Shown: positions 1-11,495, numbered from the stretch's first letter. The stretch: 32,140 bases of DNA from Byssothecium circinans (GCA_010015675.1 ML977063.1:1-32140), one strand, 5' to 3'. Notes: generated by a model not told the origin, from the letters alone. Numbers and translations: made by a program.

Positions 1-349
1 AAAGGTAGGTTTTACCTAAGATTTCCTTTTTTACTAATAACTATTTTATTACGTAAGCTATAACTATAAAATTTTAATAGCTATTAGTTTATATATATAT
101 CTATTTAGATTTAAAATTTTAAAGAAAATATTAAGATTTAGCTTTGTTATTAAGATAATACTAGTTGATGTTCCTTGCCAAGCATTTCTGCGCAGTTCGG
201 TGGTGCTTTACGTTATAGTATATTACTAACGTTTAGCTATAAATCTATAGTAAAAGGTAGGTTTTACTTGAGATTTTCTCTTTTACTAATAATTATTATA
301 TTAAGTTAGCTATAGCTATATAGATTTAAAACCTACTAGATTATATATA
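1..349. repeat. Tandem AT-rich repeat, copy 1 and first part of copy 2
   Basis: The opening word aaaggtaggttttacc recurs at 253 as aaaggtaggttttact, and the following 100 bases stay alignable, so a unit of about 252 bp is repeated head to tail. Copy 2 is interrupted at 349/350 by a DNA transposon and resumes at 2202, where tatctatctaggtttaaa matches tatctatttagatttaaa of copy 1 near position 97. Differences between copies are mostly C/T and G/A transitions, as expected from RIP. The family was not recognised; the unit may be the end of an older transposon. Confidence 0.75.
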
Positions 350-2201
350 ACGTATTTTACTACTAAACCACCTAAACTACTAAACTACTTAAAATTCCTT
401 AGCAACACTATTACTATCTTTAACGCGAAAATGCCTTAACTATACTAATTAGAACGAGACTAACACGAAGGCAGGCTACAGCTTGCCCTTGCCGCATATA
501 ATAGAGGCTAATTTAATAGCTACTGACGCGCTGCTAAGGCCTTTAACGTCAAACATCGCGTCCTATCTAGATGAGCTAGAGGAGTACCTTTTTAACTAGA
601 AATAGTTCTAAATAGTTTAAAACTATCTTTAACTAAAGAGGAGATAATTGTCTAATACATCCTTTACTTTAATCCACGAGGATTTGCACTTACGTTAGGT
701 GAAGTGTTAGATATAGCGAATAAACTACTACGTAAGTAGGGTAGTAACAAAGTAAGCATTAACTAGTTAGCACAGTTCATAAACTGTTTAGAACTATTAA
801 AGATAGCTTAGAACTATTTAAAGGACTATTAAAGAATACTATAAGAAGATCCTAAGGTGATTAGTGCGTAGTTTAAGCTTATAAAGGACACTAAAATTAA
901 GTATAGTATACATAATAATGATATCTATAACTTTAATAAGACTAGCTTTTAGATAGGCATTATTAGTTCTATGAAAGTAGTTACTAGCTTAAAGAGGCGA
1001 GCAAGACCTACTATTATTTAGTTAGACGATAAAGAATAGGTAATAGACATCTAAAGTATACATTCAAATAGTAAATATACTCTACTATTTATTATCTATA
1101 AAGAACGCGTCTACATTTCTTTATAGTATTTGGAAGCTAATATACTACGTAATTAAAAGCTCTCTATCTTAGAGAATAGATAAATGACTAATAAGCTTAG
1201 CCTCGCGTAGTTAAAGCATTTTAATGCGCATATAAAAGATACTATAGTAGGCGTCTATTAGTTGCTAATTTTAGATAGCTATAAAAGCTACCTAAATCAA
1301 TATTTTAAATATTATTATTAAGATAATAAAATCCTTATGCTTTATATACTAGCGTACTCGTTACACATCCTCTAGCCACTTATTATAGTGTTATTCTCGC
1401 CGCTTAAGCGTAGGTACTCTAAGATTATTTAGGACTTAGCACGCTAACGCGTTTTATACGTTAATAAGGAAGCGTTCCTACTAGCCTTTAGAGACGCATT
1501 TAAAAGCGTGTTTACGGTTTAGGACTATTAAAAGGCCTTTAAGGCGTTAAGGCTAGTCCCTTTAAACGCGCAGGTAGTACTTAATTACTTTAATATGCGT
1601 ATATACACCCTACTAGGACCCCTACTACTAGATACGCCATAGCAATTAAGAATACTAAGTAATACACGCGAATTTAGCTTATAGTTAAAGTTTATATGTA
1701 ATTCTATTACTTAATCACTATGAACGGCGCAAGGTAAGCTTTCATAGCTTATTAAAGGTGCTAAGTTAGTGCTGCATAGTACTACACTTATAAAGTCGCG
1801 TATTAAAGAGCTTAAAAAGTAACTTAAGATAATAACTAAGCGTAAAACACGCAAGCGCAAGTATATTTAGAAGGGTGGTACTATAGAGTATAATCCTATA
1901 GTAGACTAGAATAGTTCTAAACCATTAGAAACTATTTAGAACTATAAGAGGGCGAAGGTAGAGGGTAAATATAAAGTATAAATAACTAAGTATTCGCTAC
2001 TACGGCAACTGCAGTAAGGCTAGGCATAACGCGAGAACATGTTAAGTAGATAAAGAGGGTTCTTCTAAGTTAGATACTAGTACTTAGTATATTTTTTTAG
2101 ATAGTGATGCGGACAATAATGATGATGAAGTTAAGTAAGTTAGTGTTGCTAAGGAATTTTAGGCGGTTCAGTAGTTTAGGCGGTTTAGTAGTGGAATACG
2201 T
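350..2201 (+). mobile_element. pogo/Fot1-type DNA transposon, RIP-degraded
   Basis: The element is bounded by inverted repeats of about 60 bp. The left one (350-410) starts acgtattttactactaaacc and the right one (2141-2201) is its diverged reverse complement, ending gtggaatacgt. It is flanked by TA on both sides, the target used by Tc1/mariner-pogo elements. It lies in the second copy of the flanking repeat, which gives an empty-site comparison and fixes both ends. Its length of 1.85 kb is that of Fot1-like elements. It carries one transposase frame destroyed by TAA/TAG stops, so it cannot be autonomous. Confidence 0.85.
431..2068 (+). pseudogene. pogo/Fot1-type transposase (DDE, CENPB-like HTH), dead
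   Basis: A single frame of about 546 codons, close to the usual size of Fot1-like transposases, can be followed from the ATG at 431 through many TAA/TAG stops. An N-terminal helix-turn-helix stretch reads RAAKAFNVKHRVLSR (about 541-585). A CENPB-type segment with NPRGFALTLGEVLDIANKLL follows (about 692-751). The catalytic core has NFNKTSF near 929-949, where family members have NFDETGF, and LLILDSYKSYL near 1262-1294 for the second Asp. The PL-x-x-V-x-FSPLKR block lies near 1378-1411. The third catalytic Asp, expected after PL in that block, is replaced, and the first reads Asn (GAT to AAT, a RIP-type change). In vivo the element would have catalysed cut-and-paste movement at TA sites. Confidence 0.82.
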
Positions 2202-2290
2202 TATATCTATCTAGGTTTAAAATTTTAAAAGAAAATATTAAGGTTTAGCTTTATTATTAAGATAATATGGTTTGATATTCCTTGCTAAGC
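2202..2290. repeat. Second part of the interrupted tandem repeat
   Basis: This stretch continues copy 2 of the repeat that begins at 253, resuming immediately after the right inverted repeat of the pogo element. It aligns with 97-185 of copy 1 through ttaaaattttaaa and attaagataata, ending at gctaagca. After that point the copies diverge: copy 1 goes into unrelated sequence and copy 2 into a 17-bp minisatellite. Confidence 0.7.
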
Positions 2291-2296
2291 AAAAGT

Positions 2297-2432
2297 AGCC
2301 AGCTCGATAGTGTGGCTGGCGTGATAGTATAGCTGGCTCGATAGTGTAGCCAGCTTAATAGTATAGCTAGCTCAATAGTATAGCTAGCTCAATAGTATAG
2401 CTAGCTTAATAGTATAGCTAGCTTAATAGTAG
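2297..2432. repeat. 17-bp minisatellite, eight tandem units
   Basis: Eight consecutive 17-mers of the form agc(c/t)(a/g)gct(c/t)(g/a)atagt(a/g)t occupy exactly 136 bases. Early units keep C and G (agccagctcgatagtgt) and later ones drift to T and A (agctagcttaatagtat), a gradient of RIP-type transitions. Two related units, agccgtcttaatagtat and agccatcttaatagtgc, lie at about 10038-10072, so these 17-mers are probably subterminal repeats of a transposon family. There are no unique spacers, so this is not a CRISPR array. Confidence 0.85.
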
Positions 2433-2474
2433 AATATATTATTAGGTTTAATAGTATATCTTATATCTAATATT

Positions 2475-3174
2475 AAGAAAGAGCAATCATTACTACTAGT
2501 ACTTATGTAAGTATAGTAGGGTATTAATACAAGGAAAAAATACAATAAGGATAAAGTATGCTAGCCTTAGAACTTAAATAACTTTAGATAAATAGTAACG
2601 TAAGTAGAGCAGATTAACCTGCGTCTAATAGAAAAAAATATTTTTATATTAAACCTTAATACTTTAGTAACTATAGTATAAGTAAAGTAACTACTATTAC
2701 TTACTTAGCGCTACTAAGGCCTTTAGCCTATAGCGGACTAGATAAATATACTATCTTTTTCTCTTAGCTACGTATAATAACTCGTCTTGCAACTTATCTT
2801 TATCTATTATTATATTACTAAAATTAGTATCTTGCTAACTAGCTTTATTATTAACTTTTAATTACTTTAATATATTATAGGACGTCTTAACCCTTATATA
2901 GCTACACGTAAAGAGGTTAACTACTATATATAGTATTATATTAAGTAAAGACTAGCTTATTACTTAAACTATCCTAAGTCTGCCTATTAAGCGTTATAAT
3001 AGCGCGCTAACGCCTAATCTTAATATCCTTACTATAGACAAAGAAACTAAATAGATAGACTAAAGAGATAAGTTAATATAGATAGTTAAGTAATATAAGC
3101 CTAATTAGTATATAGTTATACTATATTACCTAGGGGCTTATCTACTTACTAAAAGATAGAGGTAGTACTATGTA
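2475..3174 (-). repeat. Left arm of a 0.7-kb inverted repeat (unknown element)
   Basis: The reverse complement aligns with 18469-19205. Anchors are gagcaatcat/atgattgctc at the outer end, cctaggggctta/taagcccctagg near the inner end, and ctaaaggccttagtag in the middle. Copies differ by many transitions and by one insertion of about 55 bp in the right arm. Read on the minus strand, this arm holds a reading frame whose stops are mostly TAA/TAG, with recognisable stretches such as DKDKLQDELLYVAKRKR, so it was probably part of a coding transposon. I do not recognise the protein. Confidence 0.75.
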
Positions 3175-3239
3175 AAAAGGTGATAATAAGTAAAGGTAAT
3201 ATAGTGAAAGAATATTATAGTTAAATTGTCTGATCTTTT

Positions 3240-4017
3240 CAAAGTACTGCTAAGGAGTTACTATATACTAACTATCTAGATATTCGGATTATAGTTATCC
3301 GTTTGGATAATAGCTATCCTTTGTTTTTAGATTAGTTTGACTATTGTTTTAGTCTTGATACCGGATTTTAAGATATCCGTAGTATTACTATAGTATCACT
3401 ATAGTTTTACTATAGTTTTATTATTTCGGATATCCTATATCCATTGTTTTACTGTAGTTTGGTTTTACTATCGTTTTACTATAGTTTAGTATTTTTCGGC
3501 TTATCCTATAGCCGTGTTTTAGTTGTTGTTTTGTTGTTTGGTTGTTTTCAACCAATTGCCAACATTGCAACAGTTGGTCAAAAAGACCGTTTTACAAAGC
3601 TCGCTTATAAATCTAGTTTAGAAGATATCGCTTAGCCTTTAGTTGTATATAGTGTATACTATATACTCTTTAGGTAATATAAGTTATATTACACTAGCGT
3701 GAAGATTACGCCCGTAATAAATTATTTTAGCACTTTTTACAAAGTGTACTTTCTTAAAATCGTCTATTAATCAAGATTATAATTTGCTAACATAAGCAAA
3801 TATGTTATAACGTTTGTTATATAGAATATAGTAGTTATTTTACCTATATCTAAGTTTTATAGGACAATACTATTATAGTTATAATTAATAACTATAGTAT
3901 TACTTTTTAGTCAAAATACTAAGACAGTGGAATACCAACAATCTGATAAAAAGCCTTTATTAAGCTTACTGCGAATATAGCTATAGTATATATATATATG
4001 TATATATGTATATTTAA
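3240..4017. other. AT-rich spacer with a cluster of small palindromes
   Basis: There is no coding evidence here. Between 3285 and 3514 five short imperfect palindromes share ggat/tatcc or cggc/gccg arms: cggattatagttatccg (3285-3301), ggataatagctatcc (3305-3319), cggattttaagatatccg (3362-3379), cggatatcctatatcc (3427-3442) and cggcttatcctatagccg (3497-3514). Between them runs a short repeated word, actatagtttta. A stretch near 3540-3600 is less AT-rich than its surroundings. This may be a decayed LTR or promoter of another element; that is inference. Confidence 0.45.
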
Positions 4018-7000
4018 TATAATCCTAGGGTGTCCATATTCTTTAGACTCGTGTAGCTTTTATATCAAGGTTAGTACGTAAGCTTTTTGTGGTATAATCT
4101 ATTAATCTTAATCTTAGGGTAGTCCTAACTTTAGGTAGTTTACTAAGTTATATTCTACCCTCTATTCTAGGGTTAGATAATTATAATCCGCGAAGTTATA
4201 ATCCTCTAGTCCCTAATAATTAATCCTAGCTACCTTAGCTAATTAGGGTTAATTATAGCTTATACTTTTATTATAGTCCTTCCGTAGGACCGCGTCATGC
4301 GTAATAGGTCTATTTGTTTCTTAAAGGTTAAATCTTTAGCTAAGAGCATCCGCCGCTCTATTTAGTAATCCTAGGCAATAGTATACCTTAAAGTCATAGT
4401 CTACTATTATCTTAACCTATCTAACCTATTATTAGTTAAGTTTCTTAGTTATTATAAAACTTATTAGGTTCTAGTAATCTAAATATACTTCTACTTAGTA
4501 TTTAGCGCCTACTAGCTAGGCTTACTATTATTTAAAGGTATCTACTATTACTAGTAGTTCCTTATTATAAACATTATAGTTAAGTTCTACTCCTAAGAAC
4601 TTCTAAGAGTAGTAAAACACTAGTCTCTACTTCTTATTATTACTTTATTATGAGAGAATTACTTCTAGGGCGTAATCTAATGCATCCGTCTCTACTTATA
4701 GTAGCCGTTCTAGGTCATGCATCTATAGTATAAGGGCTAACAAGAATAACTCCTTAAGCTTTTTAAAAGCCTTCTACTATTCCTATCTTTAATAGAATCC
4801 CTTTTCCTTCTTAGTAATCTCCGTAAGAGGCGCTGTAGTCTTTAAATATCCCTAAATAAACTTCTAGTAGAAGTTAGTGAATCCTAAAAAGAATTACACG
4901 TCTTTAACTATTTTAAGTTTTAGCTATTCTTTTATAGTTTTAACTTTCTTTAGGTCTATAGTAATGCCATCTTGTAAGATAATAAATCCTAAGTAATCCA
5001 TCTCCATAACGTGGAATTCGCATTTTTCTAGCTATAAGAGTAATTAATACTCTCTAAGCTTCCTAAGCACTTTCTTAACGTATTTAATATAATTCTTAAG
5101 CATTCCTAAGGTATACACTAGTATATTATCTAGGTACGCAGTTACAAAAACGTCTAAGTATTTATAAAGTGCTTAGTTAACAAGCGCCTAAAATATTACT
5201 AGCGCGTTTATTAATCTAAAGGGTATAACCATATACTTATATAATCTATAATAAGTTTTAAAGGTAGTTAGCTATTTAAAGCCCTTAGCTATTCATATTT
5301 AATAGAATCTATCTTATATATTAAATTTTATAATCTATTTAACTTCTTAGAGGCGGTCTATGAGTTCCTAGATTAAAGAAAGAGAGTAATAATTCTTTTT
5401 TATTACGTAGTTTAGCTGTCTATAATCTATATAAAGTTATAGCTTTCTATTCTTTTTTAGGATAAAGAGAATTAGTAAAGCTATTAGGCTTATACTCTCT
5501 TATATATATCCTTACTTTAAGTTCTTCTTAATATACTCCCGTAGCTCTAGCTACTAATCTAGAGTAAGCAGATATATTAGTCTTAAATGTAGCTTTACGC
5601 CTTTTTCTAGGTAAATTTTATAATCCTAGTCCTAGTAATCTAGTAATACGGTTTCTTCTATTTCTTTAAATAGGTCTTAAAACTCCTTATATTCTAGTAG
5701 TATTATTAGTTAGGGTTCATCCTTTATAGGCGCAACTCTCTATATCTAAATAACTCCTATTTGTAAAAGGTCCTTCTTATAGATCCTTTTAATTTTATAA
5801 GGTAATATTTTACTAATCTGTCTAGTCTAACTAAGTAAGCTTTAGATTACTAGGCTTAATCTTCCGTAGCGTGTTCTAGTAACCTTACGCGCTAGTCCTT
5901 AGCTAAACATTATACCTTTCTACTAATTAATAGTAGGATTATGCTTCTTAAGCTAATTATACCTAATTAACATGTCTTCTTTACTAAGATCTATAATGTT
6001 AAGGAATATCATGTTCTTAATTCTAAGTACGTAGAATAACACTTTTTAGGTTTCTAACCTTAAGAATCTATTGCTGTAGGACATTAGTCTATTATTAGCT
6101 AGTACTACTTATATTAGACGTTCCTTATCTTAATAGGGTATGTTATACTTTTTAACTACTTATAGGGAGATAATTATCTATACAGCTCTATTATTTACTA
6201 GTGCTGTAAGCCTGCATCTATGTACACGCACTTCTACTTTTAATTAATGAACTAGTAGATCTAGGTGTCATACGTTATATAGGGTCATTATAGAAATGCT
6301 CTTACTAGCGTGACCTTATCCCTAGTAGTATTCTAGTTTTTTAACCCTCTAGGTTTCTTTAGAAACTAACCTAATCCTTGTTTATTAGATAGGTGTATTA
6401 GATAGTTATTGTCGTAACACACTATCTATGATAGGTATCTATGCTCTATCTCTTAGTCGTTTCATCGTAGGAAACCCTTCCTAAGATTCTCTAAAAGGTG
6501 TGCTTGATACATGTCATTAAAGCACTATTCATAGGGTAGGTTATTATAATTCTCCCTAATAGTAGCTTTAGGTGGGCATCTTATAGTTTAAGTATATAAG
6601 ATATTATCTCTAGTAGCTCTATCTTCTAGATAGCTTTATAGCTAGTGTTACGTTTCTAGCAACGTTCGCTATATTTATCGCGTGAGTGTTATTTTTCGTC
6701 TAAAAGCGTCTTCCTTAGTCTTATCTAGAAGCGCTAGGAATTCATAGCATTTGCATACGTCTACTAGACACTTAAAAGGAGGTAGTAGCTTATAGTTAGC
6801 TTCGTGCCTAGCCTATGCTACTTCTTCCTTTAGGAGGAGGTGGAACATGCATCCTAGTAGCGATACATATTAGTTCTAATTAAGCTCCTTATGTCCCTTA
6901 TCTAAAGGGTGTCTTATAGGGTATTAGTATAGATATATGCTATCTTTACACTTTAGTACTTTCCTATCTATTCTTCTAGCTAGCTAGTATCCTGCAACAT

Positions 7001-8620
7001 GCTTACTAAGCTAGTGTAGTTAGTAGTGCGTATCATAGCACCTACTCTAACCTAGGCATTCGTACTATTTTTACTAGTATTTAAAGTAATATACGTGGTA
7101 GTTATCTTCTATGTAGTCCTTTTCTAGGAGAAGGGCGTAAGAGGCTCATCTAGGCGTGTATTACACGCTTCTTTTTTCTTGCAAGTAAGTAACGTAATAC
7201 TCCTTTATGTAGTTGTACTAATTAACTTTATCATATTTATTATTAATCTTAATCTATTATACTTTTATTTATAGACTTTATTTTTTTATTGCTACTACTA
7301 CTACTTCGTGGGCGTGACTACTACGTACTAGTATGTCTTAGGTACACATTTCGCCTTTATGTATACTATCTCTATACATCTAGTATAGATTATCTTTAAG
7401 CCATTAAAGGACCTTGTAGTCATCTATCTAGTTTAAAGGTTAAATTATTTAGGCTAGAACAGACTCTATATTACTAACGTTATTATCTAAGGGTTCTATT
7501 ATCTAATCTAGTTCTAGAGGTAGGTAAGGAGTAGGCTACTATCATGGCGCCTCTAGTTTACCTTCCTTAGGTCTTATTACCTTAAACTTAATTATCCTAA
7601 TCTTGACCACTCTAAGCTTGCTTGCTTAGCCTTAGTTCTTTAGGTAGTCTCTACGGAAGTGTCCTACTTCACTACATTAAAGATATGCCTTTTTCTTAAA
7701 GTGTTCCTAGCGTTATTTATAGGTTAGGCTATCTAGCTATCTTCTTTTACTTTTATTAAACTACTTTCTTTACTAGACTTTATCTGTCATTACTACATCA
7801 CCGTCTTAGTTATATTATGGTGTCTTTAGCTTCCTATATCTCCTAGAGTTAAGAATAATTATTATATCCTATTATTTCCTTTGCATCGCTCGTTCATAGA
7901 GCCTGTTATTAATTTGGGTAGCTAGATTAATTATGTCTTATAGGTCTTCTAGCTTATTATAGTAGATTATACTATCCTTAATAGTTTCCTTTAGCCCGTT
8001 ATAGAAGGCTATACGCAATAGTGCATCATCCTAATTATTTTTTAACTATAGTTATTTAAACTCTATTACATATCTAGTGACTAACCTATCCTACTAGATC
8101 TAAGATATCTTTTACTCTACCTAGGTTTCTTTATTAAGTTCTTTAAACACCTTCTAAATCTCGTCTTTAAATACTGTCTAGCTCTTAAAGATAGTCTTCA
8201 TGTCATCTTTGCAATGCCTTATCTCATTTATAAGATAATTATCTATGAAGGGTTGCATCTACGTGGCTGCCTTGTCCTTCAGATGCATGCTAGCCGCGAG
8301 AATCTTATCTGAATCCTCCGTTAGGGCATTGAATCAATAGTACAAATCCATGTTAGTAAGGAATAGCTTTAAGCTATCTTATCCTCTATTATACTTCTCT
8401 AGCGCCGTAATCTTTCTATAGGGTATAGTGTCCTTAGTCTAGAGCTAAGCAATCACCTACATTAGTCTATTAATCTATTCAGCCTATTACTATAACTAGT
8501 TAGCCTAGTTAGCTATTACTAATGCTAGACTTAAAGCAGGTGTACTAATACTACTACTAGTAGCACGTAGGGTAGTAGAAGCTACCATTATATACGTTTA
8601 AGTTCTTGAACCTATAGGTA
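4018..8620 (-). pseudogene. gag-pol remnant of gypsy element 1
   Basis: On the minus strand the reverse transcriptase core is plain. YKYMVIPFRLINALVIF lies near 5200-5250, where living elements have Y-E-Y-x-V-M-P-F-G-L-T-N-A-P-A-T-F. It is followed by FVTAYLDNILVYT (about 5110-5147), the YLDD box with the second Asp changed to Asn. The protease reads ALVNNRA near 6190-6212 in place of A-L-V-D-S-G-A, three G-to-A type changes. The knuckle near 7644-7685 has CSEVGHFRRDY, with the His kept but the first and last Cys changed to Tyr. The order knuckle, PR, RT is that of Ty3/gypsy (Metaviridae). Stops are mainly TAA/TAG. Confidence 0.82.
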
Positions 8621-8627
8621 GTCAAAG

Positions 8628-9111
8628 TGTTACTAAGAGGTATACTTGCTAGTCCTAATCTATGTTAGGGGAGGTTAGTGTAGGGTGTATACGTTAGGTA
8701 GTATACTTTAGTAATTTAAGAAGTAAACGTGTAAAAGCAACTAATTCTATAACTAACTATAGAATAACTAAGTATTAATCTAGGTAAAAGATGAACTATT
8801 AAGAGTTGACTACAAAGAACTAGAATTAGAAAGATAAAGGAAATCTATCCTATCTTTATACTACTTATTCCGTTCCTTCGCTCCGTCCTGTAAGCCCTAA
8901 TCTCTAGAGATCACCTTTAAAGGCAAGATTACTTTTACTCCTTTGTATAAGCCTAATCTCTAGAGATTAGTGTTCTTAGCAAGATTAATGTCACGTAACT
9001 TACTAACCTAATCCTGCCCCGCGCATCATCGTGTTGCTATCCTCTAGTCTTAATACCCTCCGTGCTGCGTTATCTGGTCCTAGATACCCTATATCTATCC
9101 TATTCATAATA
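8628..9111 (-). repeat. LTR of gypsy element 1 (5' LTR)
   Basis: It begins TGTTACTAAG and ends near TTCATAATA, alignable over its length with the LTRs at 11006 and 18027. The expected terminal TGTTA/TAACA pair is seen with the CA end changed to TA, the typical RIP change. All three LTRs share the core cttctataactaactatagaat-like block and gtattaatctaggtaa. It contains a duplicated taatctctagagat motif (8900-8965) not seen in the other two. Confidence 0.8.
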
Positions 9112-9433
9112 GTAGACTTAAATATAGGCGGCATACTAACCTATAGCTACATTAATAAAATAATAAAGCTTACGCTTCTAATAACGCTCGTAACTAGGTG
9201 TTATCTCTAGACCTTAAGAATGGACTTAGTTAGCATAGTAACAACGATGCGTAGTTAATAACTTAGATAGAACTTTAGGCATAGTTAGGGAAAAGTTAGT
9301 AGAATCCTAAAGGAGGCTATAACACTACGAGCAACTAAGGACACGCATAACTTATATACTAGCTATAAGAAGAAGTGGTACTACAGATACACCTCCTAGG
9401 ATATTAGGACGATAACCTTAAAGAAGGGTATGA
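9112..9433 (+). mobile_element. 3' internal end of an oppositely oriented gypsy copy, with PPT
   Basis: This stretch precedes a plus-oriented LTR and ends with the purine tract aaccttaaagaagggtatga (about 9414-9433), the counterpart of the tract next to the LTR of the complete element at 11496-11515. It is therefore the last few hundred bases of an internal region whose upstream part is gone. It abuts the LTR of gypsy element 1 directly, giving a head-to-head junction at about 9111/9112. Confidence 0.65.
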
Positions 9434-9903
9434 TATTATAATAGATAAGCGTAGCTACGCAGGAATAATACGCTTAGGGAGAGTATTAGATAGTAGGGCG
9501 TAGGATAGAGTTAGGGCGTTAGTTACGTAATTATAATCCTACTAAGACTAACTAATCTTAGAAGTAGGATGTAATCCTAGATTAGATAGAGATCTAAGGA
9601 GCAGAGTCTCTAGGTGGGATTAAGGACTTATTAAAAGAATAGAATAAGTGGTATAAAAACTAGAAGGATTCTCTTTATCTTTTAGATTCTAGTTCTTTGT
9701 AGTTAATTCTCTTTAGTTTATCTCTTACCTAGATTAATACTTAGTTATTCTATAGTTAGTTATAGAATTAATTGTCTTTAGATAAACATATCTCATGCGT
9801 TTACCTCTTGAATTACTGAAGCCTACTACCTAAAGTATATACCTTTTACTACTAACCTTCTCTAACACGGATTAGGATTAGGTAAGTATACCCCTCAGTA
9901 ACA
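9434..9903 (+). repeat. Plus-oriented gypsy LTR (3' LTR)
   Basis: The reverse complement of this block starts TGTTACTGAGGGGTATACTT and follows the family LTR through aataactaagtattaatcta and agataaa to a terminus at tattataata. It therefore lies in inverted orientation to the LTR at 8628-9111. The PPT immediately on its left shows that it is the 3' LTR of a plus-strand copy. Numerous C/T and G/A differences separate it from the other LTRs. Confidence 0.78.
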
Positions 9904-9909
9904 CTAAGT

Positions 9910-11005
9910 ATAATACAAGAATATATTAAGTAGATAAAGAGGATTCTTTTAAGTTAGAGGCTAGTACTTAGTTTATTATATTAAGTAGCAATGTAGACAA
10001 TAATAACAATAAAGTTAAGTAAATTAGTATTGCTAAGGAAAAGTAGCCGTCTTAATAGTATAGCCATCTTAATAGTGCTTTATATTATAGTAGTTTATTT
10101 GTTATATTTAATACTTTACCTAAGGTAGGCGCAAATTCTTATAAATTAAAGTTAAGAATATATTAAATAAGTATATCCTCTTTAGTTAAAAATAGTTTTA
10201 AATAGTTTAGTACTATTATTAGTTAAAAGGCAATTCTACGCATACGTTAAGAGAGGGTTTAGTAGCAAAGGTTAAAAGCTTTAGTAATATATTAAAGGCT
10301 TAAAAATTAGCCTAAATAGTAAGCTTAAAAAGTAAGCTTAATCCTACCTTCTTATTAAATAAGTAATAAGTTTATTAGTTAAGGTATTTTATAATAAGTG
10401 TAGTATTAGTGTAGCTAAGGAAAACTAGCGCGCTTAGTAGTATAGTACGCTTAGTAGTAGAATACATTATTACTAATTATACCTATAATAATAATATTAA
10501 CCCTAAATAGATATTAGAATTTTTTAATAGATATATATATAGTAATCCTATTCTACTAATAAGACCCTGCTACTTTTATCTAATAGTAGTAAGGGGCTGC
10601 GTCTTTAATATTAGTAATAGTTAGATTTCTTAGTATTTTCTATATATAAAAAAGACGTAATAGTAATAGTAGTTAATAAGCTCTCTACTTTTAATAGATA
10701 TACTATTTCCTAAAGATAATAGTAGTTAGATTAATCTATATAGTAGCATAGATTATTACTAATAGGTCTTTTTAATAATATATTAATGTAATATAAAGTA
10801 CTAGATACTAGATATACTTAAGCGCGCGCTTAAGTTACTATTTCTAGATATAATTAATATTCTCCTTTTTAATTTAATTTAGGAATGCTATTTAGTTCTA
10901 ATTAAAGAGCTCTTCTTTATTATTATATAAATATACTATAAGTTCTTTATGTAACTCTATTTCTTTTAAGAGAAACTTTAATATTTAGTAGTAGCTAAAG
11001 TCTTA
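9910..11005. other. AT-rich region with a pogo 3'-end fragment and no gene
   Basis: Bases 9920-10030 (ttaagtagataaagaggatt, then gacaataataacaataaagt) match the end of the pogo element at 2041-2150, so a second, fragmentary member of that family lies here. Two 17-bp units related to the 2297-2432 minisatellite follow at about 10038-10072. Similar words, gctaaggaaaactagcgcgc, occur at about 10418. From 10470 to 11005 I see only AT-rich sequence with one short palindrome (ctttaagcgcgcgcttaag-like, near 10828) and nothing codable. Confidence 0.55.
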
Positions 11006-11495
11006 TGTTACCAAGGGGTATACTTGCTAAGCCTAATCTATGTTAGGGGAGGTCAATTAGTATAAGGTATATACATTAGGTGGTGTGCTTTAGTAGTTTA
11101 AAAGGTAAACGTGCGAAAGTAACTAATTCTATAACTAACTATAGAATAACTAAGTATTAATCTAGGTAAGAGATAAACTATTAAGAGTTAACTACAAAGA
11201 ATTAGAATCTAAAAGATAAAGGAGATCTATCTAGTCTTTATACTGCCTCTTCATCTTATCTTGTTTTCATTCTGCTACGTCTACTACATCTACTACGTCC
11301 GTAGCACACGTATTAGACTAAGTAGTAAGTGCTACGTCTGCTACGTCCTCTTAGCACGTAGTATACTAAGCACGTTACCTAACCTACTAATGTAAACCTG
11401 CCTGGCGTATTATTGTATTACTATCCTCTAGGCTTAATACCTCTTACGCTGCTTCGTCTAGTTCTAGATACCTTATATCCTTTCTATTTATAATA
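11006..11495 (-). repeat. 3' LTR of the complete gypsy element
   Basis: It starts TGTTACCAAGGGG and ends TTTATAATA. It matches the 5' LTR at 18027-18459 except for transitions and an extra stretch of about 57 bp near 11276-11340, which looks like a local expansion of ctacgtctactac-type repeats. The purine tract on its inner side marks it as the 3' LTR of a minus-strand element. Confidence 0.85.

Larger units (their letters stand above)
4018..9111 (-). mobile_element. Ty3/gypsy element 1, 5' part only, RIP-degraded
   Basis: This is a diverged copy of the complete element at 11006-18459. Homology begins at aatcctagggtgtc (4018-4035, equivalent to about 13427) and continues to the end of the LTR at 9111. 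In minus orientation it holds the 5' LTR (8628-9111), a gag zinc knuckle (about 7644-7685), protease (about 6190-6225), reverse transcriptase (about 5110-5270) and the RNase H region. The integrase and 3' LTR are missing, so the element was truncated at about 4018 by deletion or a later insertion. Confidence 0.85.

Noticed and set aside
2297..2432. Possible CRISPR array
   Set aside because: Units are directly adjacent 17-mers without unique spacers, in a eukaryotic genome.
3444..3635. 63-codon open frame in the AT-rich region
   Set aside because: Low-complexity Leu/Val/Phe/Tyr composition, no domain, lies among short repeats; likely chance.
10040..10470. Possible complete MITE bounded by gctaaggaaaa words
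   Set aside because: The two boundary words are in the same orientation rather than inverted, and no target duplication was seen.
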